From Diadema setosum (Eukaryota; Echinodermata; Echinoidea; Diadematoida; Diadematidae): DNA of 64,000 bases. Made by a program: the position numbers and the translations under genes. How positions within the stretch are numbered: position 1 is the stretch's first letter; every line of letters begins with the position of its first letter. Shown in pieces: positions 60,262-64,000 of this stretch. The stretch is taken from the NCBI GenBank assembly GCA_033980235.1, contig CM067075.1:35598385-35662384 (forward strand). Reading direction: 5' to 3'. The notes below the pieces were generated by a model. It was not told the origin of the DNA. It worked only from the letters and a program-made list of their open reading frames with translations, and ran no database searches.

Positions 60262-62718
60262 CTTTTCACCCAGCGATGGCTGCACCAAAACTTTAAGATT
60301 CATAAATTTTGAACGGATTGACTGATTTTACTTAAACTTCACTGATGCGTTTCACTAATATTCCTAGATTTCCTTAATTCATAGATATATATTTGGGTTT
60401 CATTCTCCTTGAAGAGCATGTTTCTTCTTCTTCTTCTGATTAAGTCTGCCTCCTTCAATAGGATGAAGATTCTTGCAGACTGTGCTATTTACATTATAAT
60501 ACAGTTTATTTACAGATATTTACAAGCACATAGAAAATTTGAAGAAAATAATTAGCCACTGTGATCAACCGTTAGTCGGCTTCGGAATGATCCCACAGAT
60601 GGCGCTGAAACAATTTCTGACGACAGGGAATTCCAGTTCCTTACAGTTCTTGTTTACGACGGATATGATATTTATCATTATAATTTCATTATTGGTGATG
60701 CTTATATCAGATTTTCTTGTTCTGATCGTTGAGTTGTGCTTATTTGTGTAATCTAATCATATCAGCAGTGTGATTAAAATCGCCACCACTTGTGCTATTC
60801 TTTGATCATTTCTCCATCCAGATACATCCTCGCCGGATTATATCGTTTGTCATATCAGTACTACGCCCTCATTGGGCTTGTCCTGACAGTCGCACTAGGA
60901 ATGGTAGCAAGCGGCTTGTCCGGTAAGTCTATCCAATGTCAATTTATTTCTTTTCCACGTAGTGCTTACTTCGTGATGATGATTAGTGTACGATAAAATT
61001 AGTGAATCAGACAAGTGTTACACCTCCCTGGATGAATGAACGGGGTCATCCCACTAGATCGACACCCACGAGTCACACAGCCCACGAGTTCGACATTGAA
61101 AACAGGTCCATGAGTTATACAGCTCATGAGTCATACGGCCCACGAATTCGACACTAGGCAAATAAAGCCCATGGCCCGAATTCACGAAGGTGGTACAATC
61201 TTGTCCATGGTTTAAACCATGGAGACCATGGGGCGCCAAGTGTCGCATGGAATATTTCGTTACGAAATCAGTCATTCGTTCGTCGACGAAATGATTACTT
61301 TGTAACGAAATGACAACATTTCGTAACAAAATGAACATTTAGTCGAACATTTCGACGAACGAATGACTGATTTCGTAACGAAATATTCCATGCGACACTT
61401 GGCGCCCCATGGTCTTTGTCCATGGTTTAAACGATGGACAAGGTTGTACCACCTTCGTGAATTCGGCCCTTTGAGGTCGACACTAGGTAAAAACAGCCCA
61501 CGAGTTCGACAGATACAACACGGGACGTAATGTGTCGGTCTCGTGGGCATTGTTAGCTTAGTGTCAAACTAATGGGCTGTATGACTCGTGAGCTCTATGA
61601 CTCATGGGCTGTATGACTTGTGAGCTGTATGACTCGTGGGCTGTATGACTTGTGTGCTGTATGACTCGTGAGCTGTATGACTCGTTGTTGTCGGTCTCGT
61701 GACGTGCACCCGAATGAACTGAGTGCTTTGAGTCTTTTTGATCGACGCTGTTTACTGATTAAGATTATCTGGCTTTGTGGAATGAGACACACATTTCCAT
61801 CCCAATACTAATTTAGATCAAAGGCATTATTTACCATTTGCAGATGAAACATAAACCCAGCTTTAGTGCTTCAAAATAGTTATAAAATGTGAGTCAGGGA
61901 GAGAAACAAGCAATGTCAAAAATTTGAATGAGAATAATCAATGTTCAGTATTGTTAGATATAAAAAATATGAACAATAGTTGTAGTAAAAAATGTTTCTA
62001 GACTAAACCGTATACAGTTATGGTTTAGTCAAAAAAAAAAAGATTGTGATATGTCCTCATATTTTAGGCTTTATTAGGAAATGTTTATATGATAGGTTAT
62101 TTTGTGATACAACAGACCTACATATCTGCATCAAATGTTATATCATGAACATTTTTAAATCACTGCTCCCAATGGTAAACAGTACCTTTAAATGCCCATT
62201 ATGTTAACTCTTCGATCTTGATATAATTCTGCCGTATTCAGATATTATTTGTTTGTTTGTTTGTTTGTTTGTTTGTTTGTTGGTTGGTTGGTTGGTTGTG
62301 ACTTGGCTTCTAGCTCTGCCCCTCGAATAAGGTTGATGATGCTTGTTTCTTTCATTCATAAACTTCTCAGAACATTCAGCAAAGCTCATGAGTAGTTTTT
62401 AGTTGTCATCATCCTAACTCTTGACTTTATTTTCCATGCTCTGCCAACTTTACTGGAACCATTTATGCTTGAAAAAATATGCGTCAGACTGATGAACGTG
62501 TTCCAAGTTTTAAATTTCATTCCGGTGGTTCGTGAAAATGAAACTGTTGTGTTACTTCTGTTGGGTCTTCTTCTATTTCAATTCAACACATTTATACATG
62601 TGTGTGTGTGCGTGTGTTTGTGTATTAGATACTAATAATCATTTCTTAACCTACAGGATTCACTGTGTGGCCTCCCGAACATTTCATAATTGACGGCTAT
62701 CATGTAATCCGGGGATAA
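40514..62718 (+). CDS. SLC5-family sodium-coupled monocarboxylate-type symporter, 14 exons, complete
   Basis: Fourteen exons join in phase into 567 codons plus TAA, close to the size of SLC5A8/SLC5A12 proteins. Family marks run in the expected order: WDYVV in TM1, PVSISMTLTFTAAVNIIGTP after it, VVSAYEYLEMRFNRSVR, LYAPAMIVQTVTGFSLW, GGIKAIVWSDVLQG, GTNQSIVQRYLS, PGLPGLFVSVLLAASMSSLS and SGINSLSAAAGEDFIKALW. SLC5 members use the sodium gradient to import small organic solutes across the plasma membrane. Closest resemblance is to sodium-coupled monocarboxylate transporters (lactate, butyrate, nicotinate); iodide or multivitamin relatives cannot be excluded. The Ser found in SLC5A8 (FMSAVT) is Thr-Ala-Ala here (FTAAVN), so specificity may differ. 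ATG 40514 is chosen because it is the first in-frame ATG before TM1. Introns 1 and 2 have GC donors. Intron 9 hosts another gene. Confidence 0.92.
41408..41473 (+). CDS. SLC5-like exon 2
   Basis: Acceptor tctatcag leads 22 codons, YLEMRFNRSVRVFCSLLFSI plus QM. The SAYEYLE(L/M)RFN signature is rebuilt across the intron. The exon ends at gcaagt, a second GC donor. Using the GT four bases further would shift the frame. Confidence 0.88.
41587..41656. repeat. (TTG)n repeat
   Basis: Trinucleotide run ttgttgttg with ctg and aat interruptions in intron 2 of the SLC5-like gene. Confidence 0.85.
41961..42012 (+). CDS. SLC5-like exon 3
   Basis: Between acceptor cccgacag and donor gtgaga, the exon encodes MVFLGVVLYAPAMIVQT plus the first base of a Val codon. 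LYAPA is conserved in the fourth helix region of SLC5 proteins. Confidence 0.9.
42542..42609 (+). CDS. SLC5-like exon 4
   Basis: Acceptor ttcactacag and donor gtacgt bound the sequence TGFSLWASVGIIWLVAILYS TL. It matches the VTGFDLWGAV helix of SLC5A8-type proteins. Confidence 0.9.
42610..43756. other. Intron 4 of the SLC5-like gene, left part
   Basis: AT-rich DNA with no recognised element or coding stretch. Confidence 0.45.
43757..44012. mobile_element. MITE-like element with CCCTGCTG ends and cacagtgtg arrays
   Basis: The element opens ccctgctggaaagagcac and closes ttcttttttttttcagcaggg, an inverted pair. The 256-base interior is packed with variants of cacactgtg (a palindrome) and gttcacagtgtg. 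It inserts into intron 4 of the SLC5-like gene, about 250 bases before exon 5. Confidence 0.75.
44261..44415 (+). CDS. SLC5-like exon 5
   Basis: After a T-rich tract ending ctgcag, the exon encodes GGIKAIVWSDVLQGVVIFVG followed by IMVALVMGCQRVGGMGEVW. The GG(I/L)KAV(I/V)W(T/S)DV string is a family signature. It ends at gtgagt with two bases of an Ile codon. Confidence 0.93.
44803..44845. repeat. (TTTTG)n repeat
   Basis: Eight tandem ttttg units. Shorter runs of the same unit occur at 41070-41101 and at 46514-46531, just before exon 7. Confidence 0.88.
45231..45371 (+). CDS. SLC5-like exon 6
   Basis: Acceptor tgtacaccag opens ISFDPTVRHTVWSVVAGMTV and later GTNQSIVQRYLSLATPRRAK. The NQSxVQRYLS motif is the best single marker of the SLC5 family. 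The donor is gtaaga. A longer open frame reaches further left but is non-coding in style. Confidence 0.92.
45372..46500. other. Intron 6 of the SLC5-like gene
   Basis: Holds gatgatgtcgtcacc near 45754 and a loosely inverse gacgatgacatcatg near 45978, perhaps an old inverted-repeat element. Not resolved further. Confidence 0.35.
46541..46670 (+). CDS. SLC5-like exon 7
   Basis: A TTTTG-repeat tract ends in acceptor taccgacag. The exon encodes a helix AMAISTVLKIVLVNLCVMLG then LVIYAFYSRCDPLSAGAI and HPDQ. The YSRCDP (compare YxxCDP) and PDQ positions match SLC5A8-type proteins. The donor is gtgtgt. Confidence 0.9.
47273..47361 (+). CDS. SLC5-like exon 8
   Basis: Acceptor ttctattgtcag opens LAPFFVMDLFADHPGLPGLF followed by VSVLLAASM. 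PGLPGLF is strongly conserved. The donor is gtaagc. The following Ser codon is split with exon 9 and begins the SSLSS sodium-site segment. Confidence 0.92.
47579..47705. repeat. (TA)n microsatellite
   Basis: About 125 bases of ta repeats with a few interruptions in intron 8 of the SLC5-like gene. Confidence 0.9.
48464..48576 (+). CDS. SLC5-like exon 9
   Basis: Acceptor tcaatcaccag opens SLSSGINSLSAAAGEDFIKA then LWPSMGSSRYSMVLRLV. The Ser-rich start matches the Na2-site helix of the family. There are two gttagt donors eight bases apart, at 48569 and 48577. Only the second gives phase agreement and an ungapped alignment (20 residues between the FIK(P/A) position and the YG of the next exon). 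Confidence 0.88.
48727..49260. mobile_element. tRNA-derived SINE cluster with an inverted arm
   Basis: The copy at about 49082-49260 holds tggtggtagtgtcgctg, like a pol III A box, and ggttcgagtcc, an exact B-box match, then a tail ending gaaacttacacctga. A second copy at 48826-48950 lacks the A box. A third tail piece at 48727-48800 is inverted and pairs with 48908-48990, including the flank aataatatctttct. It lies in intron 9, just right of exon 9. Confidence 0.7.
49412..49572 (-). CDS. SLC16-like exon 4 (helix 12, C-terminus)
   Basis: Acceptor acgcccccacag opens LLANMFGSFNASFTMLAMAE then VPTLLLAAWSRILYARR, ending SRGHQD and TAG. GSFNASF matches the conserved GSYxxSF of the MCT helix 11-12 link. 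Confidence 0.88.
49412..56590 (-). CDS. SLC16-like monocarboxylate-transporter-family protein, 4 exons, nested in SLC5 intron 9
   Basis: Four minus-strand exons (56590-56386, 54179-54030, 51587-50370, 49572-49412) join in phase into 577 codons plus TAG. The fold is that of a 12-helix major facilitator of the MCT/SLC16 type. Marks are GLGLGMFTVPS before helix 5, YSWRGVLLIFGGLMCN in helix 6, a long cytoplasmic loop (about residues 196-378), then GSNLLGRVVMAVVSDRYSDR after helix 8 and GSFIAGLLANMFGSFNASFT near helix 11. The usual RYFxKRRxxAxG motif is reduced to SYFGPLLSLALYG, lacking its basic residues. The helix-1 signature is not recognisable, so substrate and proton coupling are uncertain. 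The central loop, about 180 residues and rich in Ser/Lys/Asp, is far longer than in typical MCTs. The start is the first ATG after an in-frame stop; ATG at 56581 is an alternative. Confidence 0.87.
50370..51587 (-). CDS. SLC16-like exon 3 (helices 4-11 and central loop)
   Basis: This 1218-base exon follows acceptor gttctgtttccag and ends at gttagt. It encodes GLGLGMFTVPSILELSDEAG onward, then WRGVLLIFGGLMCN and the long Ser/Lys/Asp loop with RAARRRADTRRKR and SEDSSSSKK. The second half starts with HTHSYLTVFIIATFFYGMVF and carries GRVVMAVVSDRYSDR. The loop has many possible phosphorylation sites. Confidence 0.9.
52433..52451 (+). other. Possible orphan first exon (ATGGCGGCAGACTCTTCAG)
   Basis: ATG in a good context (accaaaATGG) followed by GCGGCAGACTCTTCAG and a gtaaat donor resembles a start exon. 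No matching downstream exon was found, so this is weak. Confidence 0.15.
53602..53628. repeat. (TG)n microsatellite
   Basis: Thirteen tg units within intron 2 of the nested SLC16-like gene. Confidence 0.9.
54030..54179 (-). CDS. SLC16-like exon 2 (helices 2-4)
   Basis: Acceptor cttcgtttcag and donor gtgagt bound ALVFGVAYRCLDPPHNGLML and VAGSFFSSAGIIMASFALDT. The VAGSFxxSAGxxxASF string is typical of helix 3 of SLC16 proteins. Phases agree with exons 1 and 3. Confidence 0.88.
55478..55548. repeat. (TA)n plus (GA)n microsatellite
   Basis: About 45 bases of ta followed by a ga-rich stretch, in intron 1 of the SLC16-like gene. Confidence 0.9.
56386..56590 (-). CDS. SLC16-like exon 1 (start, helices 1-2)
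   Basis: On the minus strand this reads MSTMARSSGRASLRCLIIVL then LIFLRTCLESGIVK and later TDFWIVLGVFGAFTYCS. The donor is gtaagt. A stop codon lies ten codons upstream in frame, which fixes the start to ATG 56590 or ATG 56581. Confidence 0.85.
56757..56801. repeat. (CA)n microsatellite upstream of the SLC16-like start
   Basis: About 22 ca units lie about 170 bases upstream (to the right) of the minus-strand ATG, inside the likely promoter or 5' UTR region. Confidence 0.9.
57476..57538. repeat. (TA)n microsatellite
   Basis: About 30 uninterrupted ta units in intron 9 of the SLC5-like gene. Confidence 0.92.
58027..58097 (+). CDS. SLC5-like exon 10
   Basis: Acceptor tcacattgcag opens ILYGFVILGFAFLAAALRQS and ILP, ending at gtaagg. 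It aligns with the VYGALCIGMAALAS helix of SLC5A8-type proteins. It is separated from exon 9 by a 9.45-kb intron that holds the SLC16-like gene. Confidence 0.88.
58809..58895 (+). CDS. SLC5-like exon 11
   Basis: Acceptor atatgtttcag and donor gtgaga bound 29 codons, LTVTVFGVIGGVTLGVFTLG and IFFHRSNPK. The FG(V/M)(I/V)GGxxLGxFxLGI pattern is conserved in the family. Confidence 0.92.
59223..59269. repeat. (TA)n microsatellite
   Basis: About 23 ta units in intron 11 of the SLC5-like gene. Confidence 0.92.
59769..59977 (+). CDS. SLC5-like exon 12
   Basis: Acceptor ttcttctcag opens a helix GTLIGALISLLVVVVLKLIS. A Thr/Ser-rich external loop with SPMMTTGCLSKNATTTAYDE follows. The loop contains a possible N-glycosylation site (NAT), and its layout (Cys, N-x-T, TTxMP-like) resembles the SLC5A8 loop. 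The donor is gtaagt. Confidence 0.9.
60205..60259. repeat. (TG)n microsatellite
   Basis: tg units with tttg and gcgcgc interruptions in intron 12 of the SLC5-like gene. Confidence 0.9.
60822..60922 (+). CDS. SLC5-like exon 13 (last helix)
   Basis: Acceptor ctccatccag opens YILAGLYRLSYQYYALIGLV then LTVALGMVASGLS, ending at gtaagt. YRLSYQYYALIG aligns with YSLSYLYFSTVG of SLC5A8-type proteins. Confidence 0.9.
61173..61469. repeat. Long near-perfect palindrome (arms about 120 bp)
   Basis: The left arm (ggcccgaattcacgaagg to cattcgttcgtcg) is the reverse complement of the right arm (cgacgaacgaatgac to cttcgtgaattcggcc) with only a few changes. A spacer of about 55 bases repeats acgaaatg motifs. 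Weaker pairing of cccacgagttcgac blocks extends outward. It lies in intron 13 of the SLC5-like gene. Confidence 0.88.
61570..61690. repeat. 18-bp tandem array (gctgtatgactcgtgag)
   Basis: About six to seven copies of an 18-base unit gctgtatgactcgtgagc with variation at the last bases. It abuts the palindrome and shares its cacgagtc motif, so both are probably parts of one element. Confidence 0.8.
62250..62298. repeat. (GTTT)n(GGTT)n repeat
   Basis: About nine tttg units followed by four ggtt units in intron 13. Confidence 0.88.
62657..62718 (+). CDS. SLC5-like exon 14 (C-terminus)
   Basis: Acceptor taacctacag opens FTVWPPEHFIIDGYHVIRG and TAA. The tail is much shorter than in vertebrate SLC5A8, which carries a long cytoplasmic C-terminus. 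Phase agrees with exon 13. Another last exon could exist to the right. Confidence 0.75.
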
Positions 62719-63286
62719 ACCCGTTCTTCTCGCATACAAATGATCTTGACTACTCAAAATATTGATAAGCCGAGTAAAAGCGCAAAGAATAGATCTTGCC
62801 ATAATCTACTGAGTAGATAAATTATAGAAGTAGCTCGCGCGAGGTTACGGGGTAAAAGTAGAGTAGCCTGTTCTTATCAATAATTAATCTTTAAAAGTCG
62901 TCGGTATCCAATTTAGATATCATTCTTATTTGATAAACTGCTTTGATGAATAATCTCCAAGCAGAGTTCTTTTTCATTTATCTGAGAAAATAAACACCGG
63001 TAGAAATTTGCTGATTCAGGGACTTTGCACTGGCTTTGTAACCAAATCCTGGAATGCCATAAATTTGTGGCAGGTGTAGCGACGTAGATTTGCTACAGTA
63101 TTAAAGAGTTGAAACTTGCACATGATACATGATACCTGATCTACCTGATGTATATTAAATGCATCAAGTACAACCTCAAGTTAACCTTTCATTCAGGTTT
63201 CCTTGTGCTCAATTTAAATAATTGATTCATATAATATCTATATATCTATATCTATCTTTCTCTCCCTCCCTCTCTCTCTCTCTCTC

Positions 63287-63343
<57 letters not shown>

Positions 63344-64000
63344 TAGAGAGAGTATCTTTTTTAGGTAGAAATGAGCGCTTTATAAGAGTCTTACTATTAT
63401 TATTATTATATATATATATATATGTACAATACCATGCATACGTAAAGGTCACGCATTCATGATAAGGTCACGAAAATGCATTGACCCACTCAAAGACACA
63501 CTATACGTTCACAACACACACACACACACACACACACATACACACACAAATATGAGTTTGATATAAAATACAAATTTATTACAAAATTCAAATCATAAAC
63601 GCATATTGTCTTTCAACTATTTCAAAATGAATAGAATGAGCAGACTGACTGGACATTCGAGTAAACGAATACAAAAAAAAAATGTAAAATAGGATACGGC
63701 ACTTTGGCAGTTCATGATGCTTGATGTGTTAAAGGATAATAGTGAGTCCAGTGGACGATAAACTGAACATTTTCGATGAAGAGAAAAAGCGCAATTTTTA
63801 GAAAGTCGGCGTTTGGCTACCTTCTTTAGGGAATCTACATCCAACGACAATAGAGGTCTATCAGAGCGCTGGACACAGGAAACTTATATTTGCACGTACA
63901 GTGTATCCGGAATATCGATACATTGTATAGTACCTAAAATGGCTGCTGTGGTACATGTACTTGTACAGAATTAATCATAACTTCTTCTTTTTTTTTTTTC
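62719..64000. other. DNA downstream of the SLC5-like stop, microsatellite-rich
   Basis: Contains a CT/TA compound repeat at 63254-63352, a ta run at 63407-63423 and a ca run at 63511-63549. No gene was found. The 3' UTR is probably in the first part (an aataaa occurs near 62990). Confidence 0.5.

Noticed and set aside
61173..61469. A microRNA precursor
   Set aside because: The arms are too long and too perfect for an ordinary miRNA hairpin. A foldback element fits better, though small-RNA data could change this.

Overview
The window is nuclear DNA from an intron-rich animal. Genes have many short exons separated by kilobase-scale AT-rich introns with GT-AG and a few GC-AG boundaries. Microsatellites, short inverted-repeat elements and decayed LINE retrotransposons are abundant. 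The protein families and the repeat style suggest a marine invertebrate, most likely a deuterostome such as an echinoderm; that placement is inference from style, not from a marker gene.

Region 1 (1-28535, plus strand) is the 3' part of a Yurt/EPB41L5-type FERM gene. Thirteen exons join in frame. They encode the FERM C-lobe, the FERM-adjacent basic segment and a long low-complexity tail ending in a possible PDZ ligand (TTEL). The N-terminal FERM exons must lie left of the window; I found none in 1-5000. Its introns hold two MITE families that share a TACTGTAAAA end, several foldbacks, a telomere-like block, and a 1.2 kb element made of 159-bp repeats. Each repeat carries a perfect DR1-type nuclear-receptor motif.

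Region 2 (28536-40513) is the 3' UTR plus intergenic DNA. It holds a tandem-duplication patch (33.4-34.1 kb) and a LINE cluster (36.1-39.3 kb): a plus-strand LINE with a mutated reverse-transcriptase active site, a second LINE inserted into it on the minus strand, and a third LINE tail to tail.

Region 3 (40514-62718, plus strand) is a complete 14-exon SLC5 sodium/solute symporter of the sodium-coupled monocarboxylate transporter type (567 codons plus stop). Its first two introns use GC donors. Its 9.45-kb intron 9 contains, on the opposite strand, a complete 4-exon SLC16-like major-facilitator gene (577 codons plus stop). Two transporter families known for monocarboxylate traffic are therefore nested head-against-tail in one locus. 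A SINE/foldback cluster sits at the left edge of the host intron, and a long near-perfect palindrome lies in the last SLC5 intron.

No tRNA, rRNA, CRISPR array or prokaryotic-type operon was seen. All exon boundaries were read by eye from splice consensus, phase agreement and family similarity, without transcript data.
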